Source: Chitinophagaceae bacterium (GTDB lineage Bacteria > Bacteroidota > Bacteroidia > Chitinophagales > Chitinophagaceae). From it: a DNA stretch of 39,088 nucleotides. Position 1 is the first letter of the stretch. Each line of letters opens with the position of its first letter. The notes under the pieces are model-generated. The model ran no database searches. It was not told the DNA's origin and saw only the letters and a program-made list of their open reading frames with translations. Positions 8,218 through 16,451 of this stretch are shown piece after piece. Made by a program: the position numbers and the translations under genes. Location: NCBI GenBank assembly GCA_026415715.1, contig JAOAGO010000004.1, positions 60,929 through 100,016 on the forward strand, read 5' to 3'.

Positions 8218-9066
8218 TTATGGGTCTTGTTCTTCGGGAAGAATTTTGTAACGCCTGAGAATTTCCTCTTCTTTTTTTCTTATAAAGGCTTCGGGTTTTG
8301 CTCCTGCCAAAAACTGCTGAGCCGCCTCTTTGATGTATAGCTGAAAATCATATTCGTTTACGGTGGTTATAAAAAAGTAAGACGGACGGTACATTCGCAT
8401 AAAGCTGTCTAACCGTTCGCCTTCAAAAGAAGTGAGCCTTCGTACCAGGGCTTTGCTGAAACGGTAATCCACATATTTTTCCTGCTCCTGAATGATGAGT
8501 CTTTTTTGAAAGGCCAGCATATTGCGATGGTGCCGGAAACGAAACATATTGATTAACGCTTCCAGGTCAAAACCTATACCTGCGCCATACTGGGCGGGAG
8601 CAACGCTCAGGCCGGGTTTTTTATAATTAAAATATTTTGCATAATCCTGCCGGTTTTGCAGCGAATCCTGCCGATAGCTTCTCGGTCTTACTTTCACCTC
8701 TTTCAATACCGGAATGTTTACATGAAGGGAAATATCGAATTGAAATATATTTTGAATGTCCTTTATCGCATATTTCATGGTTGCTTTGCCTAAATAGCTG
8801 AACCAGATCGAGTCATTTTCACGAACGTCAATTTCATACTTGCCAAAGGCATCCGTAATCGTACCTCTTCCGGAACTGGTAATTACGCTAACGGCTTCCA
8901 GAGGAAAGATGCGTGAACTATCGTACACGGTTCCTTTTACCTTATGCGTTTGCACCTGGGAAAAAACAGTTTCGCCCAGGCTTAAGAAGAGCGCTATGAA
9001 AAAAACAACTTTCAACAAAAGGCAAGTAACAAAATAAAATGTGAAATCATTGATAAAATCAGTCAT
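8218..9066 (-). CDS. Secreted protein with carboxypeptidase-regulatory-like domain
   Basis: The 282-aa product has a hydrophobic signal segment (about residues 8-35, ending GETVFSQ). A CarboxypepD_reg-like beta-sandwich follows (VKGTVYDSS..PLEAVSV..ITDAFGKYEIDV..DSIWFSYLGK), the domain found at the start of TonB-dependent receptors and of many small secreted Bacteroidota proteins. The remaining 150 residues are basic and helical with no recognised motif; there is no TonB-receptor barrel. An open frame extends upstream to 9261, but the ATG at 9066 is preferred: the extension lies wholly inside the preceding gene, and this ATG yields a signal peptide at once. It overlaps the end of the upstream serine hydrolase gene by 8 bases (ATGACTGA), which suggests coupled translation. 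Function unknown. Confidence 0.82.
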   Translation of the reverse strand: MTDFINDFTFYFVTCLLLKVVFFIALFLSLGETVFSQVQTHKVKGTVYDSSRIFPLEAVSVITSSGRGTITDAFGKYEIDVRENDSIWFSYLGKATMKYAIKDIQNIFQFDISLHVNIPVLKEVKVRPRSYRQDSLQNRQDYAKYFNYKKPGLSVAPAQYGAGIGFDLEALINMFRFRHHRNMLAFQKRLIIQEQEKYVDYRFSKALVRRLTSFEGERLDSFMRMYRPSYFFITTVNEYDFQLYIKEAAQQFLAGAKPEAFIRKKEEEILRRYKILPEEQDP

Positions 9067-10366
9067 CCAGCGAAGAATACACCAGTACTTTAAACTTATC
9101 GGCGGCTTCGCGGAACGTGCTGCCCCAGATTTGCCGGTAAAGAATACCAATGATTTTTTCTTTGGGATCTGCCCAGTAGGTTGTGGCAAAAGCGCCTCCC
9201 CATTCAAATACGCCTTCCGGTGTGGGCAAGAGGGCGCTGCCTTTTTCGGTTGTAATGCCAAAGCCCAGTCCGAATTTATTGACCCCCCTGTTTATATCTC
9301 CAATCTGATTCATTGTCATCATCCGGATGCTGTGCCGGCTGAGCAGCCTTTTGCCGTTATATACTCCACCGTTCAACAGCATCTGAAGGAATTTGGCATA
9401 ATCCAGCGCTGTGGAGGAAAGTCCGGCGCCGCCGGAAAAATAAGTGCCGTTGGTTTTGGGATACAGGGTATAAAAACGTCCGTTTTGTTCAATTACACTG
9501 TCGGTTTTTTCCAGCTTGTTATCTCTTTCTCTGTACAAGGTAACCAGTCTGTTTTTTTTCTCTTCGGGCAGGTAAAAATAAGTGTCATTCATTCCCAGCG
9601 GCTCAAAAATTCTTTTCCTGAAAAAAGAATCCAGCCGCATGCCGGATACCACTTCTACCAGGTAACCTAAAACATCGGTATTAAATCCGTAGGTAAAACG
9701 TTCGCCCGGCTGGTGCATCAGTGGCAATCTGGATAATTTTTTTATATCGTCAGCCAACACTTGTCCTTCTCTCATGCCTATTCCGGCGCTGAGTCCGGCC
9801 TTGGCATAAATGGCATTTGCCTCTTTGGTTCCTATTTGCGGATATCCGATGCCGGAAGTATGTGTCAGCAATTGCCGAATGGTTATTTCCGAGCGGGCGG
9901 GAACGGTAGTATAACTGCTGTCAGATTCATTAAACCTGTCAAGTACACGCAAACCAGCCAGTTCGGGTATGTAACGCGACACCGGATCGTCCAGTAAAAA
10001 TTTTCCTTCTTCATAAAGCATCAACACCGCTGCACTGGTTATGGCTTTGGTTTGCGAGGCTATGCGAAAAATATGATCGGTGCGGAGAGGAACTTTTTTT
10101 TCCGGGTCGTCATAACCAAATGCTTTATGGTAAGCAATATATCCGTTTCTGATAATCAGCGCTACCGCGCCGTTTATTTTTCCCTGATTAATCCATTGTT
10201 GAATGTTTTCATCTATTTTTTTGAGTCGTTCTGCCGAAAAGCCGGCTTCTGCCGGTTGAGCTGCTTTCAGTATGGTTGAGTTATTTTTATTTAATTGCAC
10301 CTTCTGAGAATAACCGGTTATGGAAAGTATGTGTAGAAAAAGCAGAAATTGAAAAAAGCGCTTCAT
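9059..10366 (-). CDS. Secreted serine hydrolase of the beta-lactamase/EstB family
   Basis: This protein belongs to the class C beta-lactamase-like superfamily (PF00144), which includes esterases, D-aminopeptidases and penicillin-binding protein-like enzymes. Counting from the ATG at 10366 it has 435 aa. A signal peptide lies at about 1-20 (MKRFFQFLLFLHIL..GYSQ). The catalytic SxxK motif is Ser104-Gln-Thr-Lys107, the Tyr base is probably Tyr226 in RFTYGFNTDVLG, and the third motif is WGGAFATTYW. The start at 10366 is preferred over the in-frame start at 10396 because it begins the signal peptide directly. The family rarely degrades beta-lactam antibiotics; an esterase or peptidase acting on cell-wall or exogenous substrates is more likely. 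It heads a two-gene unit with the 282-aa protein. Confidence 0.9.
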   Translation of the reverse strand: MKRFFQFLLFLHILSITGYSQKVQLNKNNSTILKAAQPAEAGFSAERLKKIDENIQQWINQGKINGAVALIIRNGYIAYHKAFGYDDPEKKVPLRTDHIFRIASQTKAITSAAVLMLYEEGKFLLDDPVSRYIPELAGLRVLDRFNESDSSYTTVPARSEITIRQLLTHTSGIGYPQIGTKEANAIYAKAGLSAGIGMREGQVLADDIKKLSRLPLMHQPGERFTYGFNTDVLGYLVEVVSGMRLDSFFRKRIFEPLGMNDTYFYLPEEKKNRLVTLYRERDNKLEKTDSVIEQNGRFYTLYPKTNGTYFSGGAGLSSTALDYAKFLQMLLNGGVYNGKRLLSRHSIRMMTMNQIGDINRGVNKFGLGFGITTEKGSALLPTPEGVFEWGGAFATTYWADPKEKIIGILYRQIWGSTFREAADKFKVLVYSSLDD

Positions 10367-10879
10367 AATTTTTTCGTTTAAGATGAGAGGATACAAAAAT
10401 GCGGAGAATGAATGTGCAAATAAAACTTTTTTGAATGAATTCTTTGTAAACGGATTGCTGTGGGTTTGTCCTGAAAGGATTATCTTTTTACTTCGGTTGC
10501 TGAAAACTGAATGTGTAAAACTTTAGTCGTATGGTATCATTTATATTTGTTGTAAATAATTCCGGATAGTTTGAAAAAAATTCTGTTTATCCCTGCCATT
10601 CAGATTCTTTAAATACTTATACAGAAGAGAAAAAATTTATTTTATTTCTGCATTTCGCCCCAAGTAATATTATACCTCAGCTACAATCTCACAATCTCAG
10701 TCAATTTTCAATAAGCATCTCTTTTTTGTAGCCAAAGTTTTTGCCCGTTCACGCAAGAGAGAAATTCTGAGCACAAATTCAAATTCCCCGCTTTTCCTTA
10801 AACAGCATATATAAAAACACCTCAAAATCACGAAAGAAAATAACAAATATATATCTCGGCAATATTAGGCATGTACCCT
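10367..10879. other. Intergenic region between the serine hydrolase gene and the atp operon
   Basis: About 510 bases separate the divergent genes and hold no convincing coding frame. One exact -7 box on the plus strand, TATATTTG at 10542-10549, is orphaned about 400 bases before atpB; it could start a long leader or a small RNA. A tandem ACAATCTC pair is at 10683-10698. No tRNA, riboswitch or other structured RNA could be recognised. Confidence 0.5.
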
Positions 10880-10887
10880 TATCTTTG
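10880..10887 (+). promoter_or_regulatory. -7 box of the atp operon
   Basis: TATCTTTG is an exact TAnnTTTG box. It would start transcription near 10894 and give a leader of about 54 bases to the ATG at 10948. The -33 region is weak. The box covers the TTG at 10885 that begins the longest open frame, which argues against that start. Confidence 0.6.
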
Positions 10888-10947
10888 CGCCAAAATTCAC
10901 TGATGATATTAAGAATTTTTGATATAAAAGGAAGGTCGCTAACTTGG

Positions 10948-12099
10948 ATGAGAAAAACTATTATTCTGATTTTCAGCGTTTTGCTTTGCTACAAAGGTAT
11001 AGCAGGGGGCCAGGATGATTCAACAGGGCATCATTCTGATCCTGCTCAGAAAGGCTTCAGTGTTAAAGAAATCATTTTCGGCCACGTAATGAATGCGCAT
11101 GAGTTTCATTTCATGGATATCATAACCCGTGACGGGAAGAAAAAACCGGTCAGCATACCGTTGCCGGTTATTTTATATTCCCCGCAAAGAGGTTTGGATA
11201 TTTTCATGTCATCAAAATTTCATCATGGGCATACAGATTATAAGGGGTTTCGTTTGCTTACTTATGAAACCATTCGTTACCACGGCTTAGATCCTAAAAA
11301 ATATTCGGACCAGCAAATTGTGGCTGTTAACGAAAATGGCGAAATTGATCCTTCGGTAAAAGTGTACGATTTTTCACTCACCCGCAACGTAGTACAAATG
11401 TTTCTGGCATTAGGCTTGTTGGTATGGATTCTGTTAACGATTGCCAAAAGATATAAAGCGGGTGAAGGTGTACAGAAAGCGCCCAGGGGCTTACAAAGCC
11501 TGCTTGAGCCTGTCATCATTTTTATTCGCGATGAAGTGGCTAAACCCAACCTGGGATTCAAATATGAAAAATACCTGCCATACCTGCTTACTGTTTTTTT
11601 CTTTATTCTGATCAACAACATATTCGGTTTAATTCCGGGTTCGGCCAATGTAACCGGCAATATTTCTTTTACGTTGGTGTTGGGGGTCATTTCGTTTATT
11701 GTTATTCTGTTTAGCTCAAACAAACATTACTGGGGCCATATTTTCAACCCGCCCGGAGTGCCCCTGGGTGTAAAGTTTATCCTTACGTTGGTTGAGTTTC
11801 TCAGTGTTTTCATTAAGCCCCTGGCATTAATCATCCGACTTTTTGCCAATATGGTAGCCGGGCATATCATTATTATGTGTTTGATTTTTCTGATATTCAT
11901 CTTTGGCAAATTACACCCTGTTGCCGGTTACGGCGTATCGCCTGTTGCATTAGGCTTTACCATATTTATTTATTTCATTGAAGTGTTAGTAGCTTTTTTA
12001 CAGGCTTACATTTTTACCATGCTCACGGCCGTATTTATCGGTCAGGCTATGGAGGGAGAGCATCATGATGAGAAGGAGGGTTTGGCAACGGCACATTAA
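10948..12099 (+). CDS. atpB: ATP synthase Fo subunit a
   Basis: Subunit a forms the two half-channels that pass protons to the c-ring. The 383-aa product is longer than the 271 aa of E. coli. It starts with a signal peptide (RKTIILIFSVLLCYKGIAGG) and a His-rich periplasmic extension of about 140 residues, as is usual in Bacteroidota. Hydrophobic helices follow. The essential Arg is Arg297 in LALIIRLFANMVAGHI, and the C-terminal helix FFIYFIEVLVAFLQAYIF-like region is intact. The ATG at 10948 is preferred over 10885 (TTG) and 10903 because of the -7 box and because it opens on the signal peptide. It heads the operon; no atpI or atpZ gene precedes it. Confidence 0.93.
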   Translation: MRKTIILIFSVLLCYKGIAGGQDDSTGHHSDPAQKGFSVKEIIFGHVMNAHEFHFMDIITRDGKKKPVSIPLPVILYSPQRGLDIFMSSKFHHGHTDYKGFRLLTYETIRYHGLDPKKYSDQQIVAVNENGEIDPSVKVYDFSLTRNVVQMFLALGLLVWILLTIAKRYKAGEGVQKAPRGLQSLLEPVIIFIRDEVAKPNLGFKYEKYLPYLLTVFFFILINNIFGLIPGSANVTGNISFTLVLGVISFIVILFSSNKHYWGHIFNPPGVPLGVKFILTLVEFLSVFIKPLALIIRLFANMVAGHIIIMCLIFLIFIFGKLHPVAGYGVSPVALGFTIFIYFIEVLVAFLQAYIFTMLTAVFIGQAMEGEHHDEKEGLATAH

Positions 12100-12113
12100 T
12101 TTTTAATCTATAA

Positions 12114-12362
<249 letters not shown>

Positions 12363-12374
12363 ACATTCCTTCCA

Positions 12375-12411
12375 TACTGCATTCAGGGCACAGGGCCGGG
12401 AATGCAGTATT
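12375..12411 (+). promoter_or_regulatory. Hairpin between atpE and atpF
   Basis: ATACTGCATTC (12375-12385) and GAATGCAGTAT (12401-12411) form a perfect 11-bp stem around a GC-rich 15-base loop, 13 bases after the atpE stop. Only a short mixed pyrimidine run follows, so full termination is unlikely. A stable 3' hairpin here could protect an atpE-containing message and help supply subunit c in excess. Confidence 0.7.
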
Positions 12412-12436
12412 CTTTCAACATTAAAACAAACGATAT

Positions 12437-12928
12437 ATGCTCTTACAACCTGAATTCGGTTATTTAATTTGGGTAACCATTGCCTTTCTGATTGTTTTTT
12501 TCATTCTGAAAAAATTTGCCTGGCCTGCCATCATTAAAGGCCTGAAAGAACGTGAGCAAAAAATAGCCGATGCATTGGCCACGGCAGAAAAAGTTAAGGC
12601 AGAAATGGCGCAAATCAAAAGTGAAAACGAGGCGCTGCTGGCTTCTGCCCGCGAAGAAAGAGCCCGTCTTTTGAAAGAGGCCAGAGAAACCCGTGATAAA
12701 ATCATTCAGGAAGCAAAAGAACAGGCTAAAAACGAGGCGGCAAAAATCATGGCCGAAGCACAGCAGGCTATTCATAATCAGAAAATGGCCGCATTAACGG
12801 AAGTAAAAAACCAGGTGGGCAAGCTGGTTTTGGAAGTAACTGAAAAAGTGTTAAGAAGGGAATTAAGCAATAAAGAATCGCAGGAAGCGCATATTAAAAG
12901 CCTGATTGATGAAGTGAAATTTAATTAA
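12437..12928 (+). CDS. atpF: ATP synthase Fo subunit b
   Basis: The peripheral-stalk subunit of 163 aa has one N-terminal membrane helix (about residues 7-27, LIWVTIAFLIVFFILKKFAW) and a long, highly charged Ala/Glu/Lys coiled coil (30-140) that joins the membrane sector to subunit delta. Length and pattern match the family. It starts 74 bases after atpE, beyond the hairpin, and only one b-type gene is present. Confidence 0.95.
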   Translation: MLLQPEFGYLIWVTIAFLIVFFILKKFAWPAIIKGLKEREQKIADALATAEKVKAEMAQIKSENEALLASAREERARLLKEARETRDKIIQEAKEQAKNEAAKIMAEAQQAIHNQKMAALTEVKNQVGKLVLEVTEKVLRRELSNKESQEAHIKSLIDEVKFN

Positions 12929-12974
12929 ATGCCAAAGCCGGCAGAAAATTTGTTCATCCTAATTTCAATTCGTT

Positions 12975-13538
12975 ATGCCAAATGTGAGATTAGCTGCCCG
13001 GTATGCCAAATCGCTTCTCGATTTATCTATCGAGCAAGGCAAACTGGAAGAAGTACGTCAGGATATGCAATGGCTTCATGAGGCCTGCCAACAGAGCCGC
13101 GACCTCGTGAACCTTCTTCGTAGCCCTATCATACATGCCGACAAGAAACAAAAAATTATGGATGCCGTAACGAAGGATAAGATTAGCGGAATCACGGCGG
13201 CATTTATCCGGCTTCTTCTTCAGAAACGAAGAGAAATGTTTCTTCCAGAAATAACTCTATCGTTTTTGAATCAATATAAACAATACAAACGAATATATAC
13301 GGTAAAGCTGACAACCGCAGCCCCGGTTGGCGAAGAAGTAAAACAAGCCATAGTACAACAAATCAGAAACACAAGTTCCATGCAGAACATCGAACTGGAA
13401 ACCGTGGTAGATGATAAAATTATAGGAGGTTTTGTGTTGCAGTGCGGCGATCAGCTGATAGATGCCAGCATTTTGTACGACCTGAAGCAGGTGGCCCGAC
13501 AGTTTGAAAACAATGATTTTATTTATAAAGTAAGATAA
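12975..13538 (+). CDS. atpH: ATP synthase F1 subunit delta
   Basis: The 187-aa product is the delta (OSCP-like) subunit that joins the peripheral stalk to the top of F1. It begins [20 protein letters not shown], which is the diagnostic opening helix. It ends with the conserved motif [20 protein letters not shown], the usual 'iiGG..l.igd.viD.S' signature. The gene lies 46 bases after atpF and 22 bases before atpA, in the standard order. Confidence 0.95.
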   Translation: MPNVRLAARYAKSLLDLSIEQGKLEEVRQDMQWLHEACQQSRDLVNLLRSPIIHADKKQKIMDAVTKDKISGITAAFIRLLLQKRREMFLPEITLSFLNQYKQYKRIYTVKLTTAAPVGEEVKQAIVQQIRNTSSMQNIELETVVDDKIIGGFVLQCGDQLIDASILYDLKQVARQFENNDFIYKVR

Positions 13539-13560
13539 TTCACTTTTAAAAACTGATATT

Positions 13561-15141
13561 ATGCCAGAAATTAAACCTGAAGAAATATCTGCGATATTAA
13601 GACAGCAGCTCAGCAATTTTAATGCCCATGCAGATTTGGAAGAAGTAGGAACTGTTTTGCAGGTGGGCGACGGCATTGCCCGGATTTATGGCCTGGGAAA
13701 TGTACGATATGGAGAACTGGTGGAATTTGAAAACGGAGTAAAAGCCATTGCCCTTAATCTGGAAGAGGATAATGTGGGGGTAGTATTAATGGGTGAAACA
13801 GGCGGAATACAGGAGGGTTCGCAGGTGCGCCGTACCGGTAAAATTGCTTCCATAAAGGTAGGCGAGGGGATGCTGGGACGGGTAGTTAATACACTGGGCG
13901 AGCCGATAGACGGAAAAGGCCCCCTCACAGGCCCGCTGTATGAAATGCCATTGGAACGGAAGGCGCCCGGCGTGATTTACCGTGAACCGGTAAAAGAACC
14001 CTTACAAACCGGAATCAAGGCTATAGATGCCATGATACCCATTGGCCGTGGCCAGCGGGAGTTGGTAATAGGCGACAGGCAAACCGGAAAAACGGCCATT
14101 TGTATTGACACGATTATTAATCAGAAAGAGTTTTATCAGGCCGGAAAACCGGTATATTGTATTTATGTGGCCTGCGGTCAGAAAGCCTCCACTATTGCCG
14201 GCGTAATGAAGACCCTTCAGGATCACGGGGCAATGGATTATACCATAATTGTGGCCGCTTCTGCATCCGATCCGGCGCCTCTTCAGTTTTATGCGCCTTT
14301 TGCCGGCGCGGCCATTGGTGAGTTTTTCAGAGATACCGGAAGGCCGGCGTTGATCATATATGATGCCCTTTCCAAACAAGCCGTTGCCTACCGGGAAGTT
14401 TCTCTGCTGTTGAGACGCCCGCCCGGACGGGAAGCCTATCCCGGAGATGTGTTTTACCTGCACAGCCGTTTACTGGAAAGAGCAGCAAAAATTATATCGG
14501 ATGATAATGTGGCAAAGCAAATGAATGATATTCCCGAAAGCATCAAGCATATGGTAAAGGGCGGCGGTTCTTTAACGGCTCTTCCTATTATTGAAACACA
14601 GGCCGGAGATGTTTCGGCATATATCCCCACCAACGTTATTTCCATTACGGATGGTCAGATTTTTCTGGAGTCCGGGCTCTTTAATGCAGGTATCCGCCCG
14701 GCCATCAATGTGGGTATAAGTGTTAGCCGCGTGGGCGGAAATGCTCAGATCAAATCAATGAAAAAAGTAGCCGGTACGCTCAAGCTGGATCAGGCTTTGT
14801 ACAGAGAACTGGAGGCCTTTTCAAAATTTGGAGGCGACCTGGACCCCGCCACAAAAAATGTATTGGAAAAAGGTGCCCGTAACGTGGAAATCCTCAAGCA
14901 GGCTCAGTACAGTCCTTATCCGGTTGAAAAACAAATTGCTATCATTTATCTGGGTACGCAGGGCCTCCTGATGGATGTGCCTGTAAAACGTATCAAGGAA
15001 TTTGAGGAACATTTTTTAATGGAAATGGAAAACAAATTGCCCGATGTATTGGCGGAATTTAAAAAAGGAAATTTACCCGAAGACGGAATTCAGAGAATGG
15101 TGGACCTGGCCAACAGTTTAATTCCTCAATACCGGAAATAA
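13561..15141 (+). CDS. atpA: ATP synthase F1 subunit alpha
   Basis: The alpha subunit alternates with beta in the F1 head and binds non-catalytic nucleotides. The 526 aa include the N-terminal beta barrel (about 25-95), the Walker A loop GDRQTGKTA at 171-179, the Walker B strand [17 protein letters not shown], the [20 protein letters not shown] signature and the arginine-finger segment [13 protein letters not shown]. It is complete and typical. It is the last gene of the operon here: a strong terminator follows within 24 bases, and atpG (gamma), which normally comes next in Bacteroidota, is missing from the window, as are atpD and atpC. Confidence 0.97.
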   Translation: MPEIKPEEISAILRQQLSNFNAHADLEEVGTVLQVGDGIARIYGLGNVRYGELVEFENGVKAIALNLEEDNVGVVLMGETGGIQEGSQVRRTGKIASIKVGEGMLGRVVNTLGEPIDGKGPLTGPLYEMPLERKAPGVIYREPVKEPLQTGIKAIDAMIPIGRGQRELVIGDRQTGKTAICIDTIINQKEFYQAGKPVYCIYVACGQKASTIAGVMKTLQDHGAMDYTIIVAASASDPAPLQFYAPFAGAAIGEFFRDTGRPALIIYDALSKQAVAYREVSLLLRRPPGREAYPGDVFYLHSRLLERAAKIISDDNVAKQMNDIPESIKHMVKGGGSLTALPIIETQAGDVSAYIPTNVISITDGQIFLESGLFNAGIRPAINVGISVSRVGGNAQIKSMKKVAGTLKLDQALYRELEAFSKFGGDLDPATKNVLEKGARNVEILKQAQYSPYPVEKQIAIIYLGTQGLLMDVPVKRIKEFEEHFLMEMENKLPDVLAEFKKGNLPEDGIQRMVDLANSLIPQYRK

Positions 15142-15164
15142 AATGCACAAACCTATATTTTAGG

Positions 15165-15188
15165 CCTGCCCCCGGGGCAGGTTTTTTT
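15165..15188 (+). terminator. Intrinsic terminator of the atp operon
   Basis: CCTGCCCC and GGGGCAGG form an inverted repeat around a single base (15165-15181; about 6 pairs with a 5-base loop in practice). Seven T residues follow at 15182-15188. This is the clearest intrinsic terminator in the window, and it ends the atp transcript right after atpA. Confidence 0.9.
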
Positions 15189-15229
15189 ATTAAAAATTAA
15201 CCGTAACTTGGCATTATTATACACTTGAA

Positions 15230-15641
15230 ATGAAAAATTATTTACAAAGCCTTAATCATAGAAGATAACAAAGTAGCCAGAACGATGCTTTCGGGAATGT
15301 TGAAACAGGTGGAAGATCTGGAAATAACCGGAGAATTTGAGGATGCGCCGGGCGCACTATCTTATCTGTCAAAAAACAATGCAGATATTCTTTTTTTAGA
15401 TGTGGAATTACCCGGCATGTCCGGTTTGGAAATGCTCAGGGTGCTAAAAGAAAGACCACTCACTATACTGGTCAGCGCTCAGCCTGTATATGCCATTGAA
15501 GCCTTTGAGTTAAACGTAGTTGATTTTCTGGTAAAGCCCTTTTCATTGACCATGGTTTTGAGTGCAATAGATAAAACGAGAGAATTGCTTAATATAAAAT
15601 ATTTGAATATAACGAAAAAGAAACAGTCTTTAACGAGTTAA
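15230..15641 (+). CDS. Receiver-only response regulator (LytTR-type receiver), start apparently frameshifted
   Basis: The receiver domain is nearly complete: acidic pair in ALIIEDNKVARTML, phospho-acceptor in ILFLDVELPGMSGLEML, Ser in ILVSAQ and Lys in DFLVKPFS. The pattern (AFELNVVDFLVKPF) is that of receivers attached to LytTR DNA-binding domains, but the protein ends about 15 residues after the receiver and no LytTR domain follows in any frame. In its own frame the first ATG is at 15285, inside helix 1, which would remove the first strand and the acidic pair. The ATG at 15230 lies one base out of frame. Dropping one A of the AAAAA run (15233-15237) joins it to the receiver as MKIIYKALIIEDN, about 136 aa. 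It is an indel, a sequence error or an unusual start. Partner kinase not in view. Confidence 0.7.
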
Positions 15642-15869
15642 TTTATACTGAATTCAGGTTAAAATATTTTTATGAGACAGGTTGTTGAGGAAAATATTTT
15701 TCGGTTTATATTGGTCACTTCTCCATTTCCGAAAAGAACCTGTTTTTTTCGCTTTGTTTGATTTGAAAAGTTTCTGCCTGCTCCTGATAATTGTACTTCG
15801 GCACTGTGCTATTCAGGTATTTCTGTCATACTTTTTTTCGGGTGAGATAGTTTTGCGATTTAAATTCAA

Positions 15870-16166
15870 CTAAGATGCATCATTATTTCTGATAATGCCC
15901 AGCTTGATACCGATTTTACGTATATAATTAACAAAAAAAGAATACTGTCCGAAAGGGATACTAACAACAACTACCGCTACCGGCCAAATGAGTGTTATCA
16001 GTATTAAATACATTACAGCCCACAACCAGTCCTTGCCAATCTGAAATTCATTCATAATTTTTTTCCCGATAAATCCCGTCAAACTGCCGCCAAGGGCAAA
16101 TACACACAATATTATAGCAAATTGCCGCCCGCTGACTTTCCATTTTTTCCTTAAGTTATCAAACAT
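15870..16166 (-). CDS. Small membrane protein, DUF6787-like
   Basis: The 98-aa product from the ATG at 16166 has a basic N-terminus (FDNLRKKWKVSGRQF). Two hydrophobic segments follow, IILCVFALGGSLTGFIG (about residues 18-34) and AVMYLILITLIWPVAVVVVS (about 50-70). It ends with the short motif IPFGQYSFFVNYIRKIG. That motif and the GGS..G glycines recall the Bacteroidota family I know as DUF6787; the name is from memory. A longer frame opens with GTG at 16205, but the ATG is preferred. The function is unknown. It is divergent from the actA operon, with a shared 285-base intergenic region. Confidence 0.75.
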   Translation of the reverse strand: MFDNLRKKWKVSGRQFAIILCVFALGGSLTGFIGKKIMNEFQIGKDWLWAVMYLILITLIWPVAVVVVSIPFGQYSFFVNYIRKIGIKLGIIRNNDAS

Positions 16167-16373
16167 AAAAAGTTTTTTGGATTTAACTAAGTTAGTGATA
16201 AACACTGTTTTGCAAATATGAGAGTTTTGCCGTTAGGTTGATTCTATTTGTTATTATTGAATTTTGGTGAATAAACAAAAATTACATTTCAATTACATTC
16301 TGCCGGCCCGAAGGGTGAAATCTTCAAAATGTTGAATAGCAAGTTTCTAGAGAACAAAAAAAAGTTAAACCGG

Positions 16374-16406
16374 TTGTTTTTTTATGGAGTTCCTGACTTA
16401 CTTTTG
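16374..16406 (+). promoter_or_regulatory. Promoter of the act-cox operon
   Basis: TTG at 16374-16376, within CGGTTGTTTT, and the exact -7 box TACTTTTG at 16399-16406 are spaced by 22 bases, close to the Bacteroidota standard. Transcription would start around 16413, giving a leader of about 39 bases to the ATG at 16452. This supports that start over the in-frame ATG at 16329, which lies upstream of the promoter. Confidence 0.65.
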
Positions 16407-16451
16407 CAGCGAACTCCGGGAATTTATCCACATTTTGAATTATTGCAGCCT

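Noticed and set aside
9067-9261. N-terminal extension of the 282-aa protein
   Set aside because: It falls wholly inside the upstream gene in another frame and would bury the signal peptide; the ATG at 9066 is better.
9041-9670. 209-codon open frame on the plus strand
   Set aside because: It lies opposite the serine hydrolase, whose SxxK, Tyr and WGG motifs prove the minus-strand frame. The plus product has no recognisable family.
10683-10698. Tandem ACAATCTC pair
   Set aside because: There are only two copies of an 8-mer with no further units, so neither a CRISPR array nor a meaningful satellite.
15682-15873. 63-codon hydrophobic open frame after the response regulator
   Set aside because: It begins at TTG with no promoter or ribosome site and has no recognisable motif, only T-rich codons. 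Hydrophobic translations are expected from T-rich spacer.
16329-16451. Longer actA start at 16329
   Set aside because: The -7 box at 16399-16406 lies downstream of it, and the extra residues precede rather than form the signal peptide.
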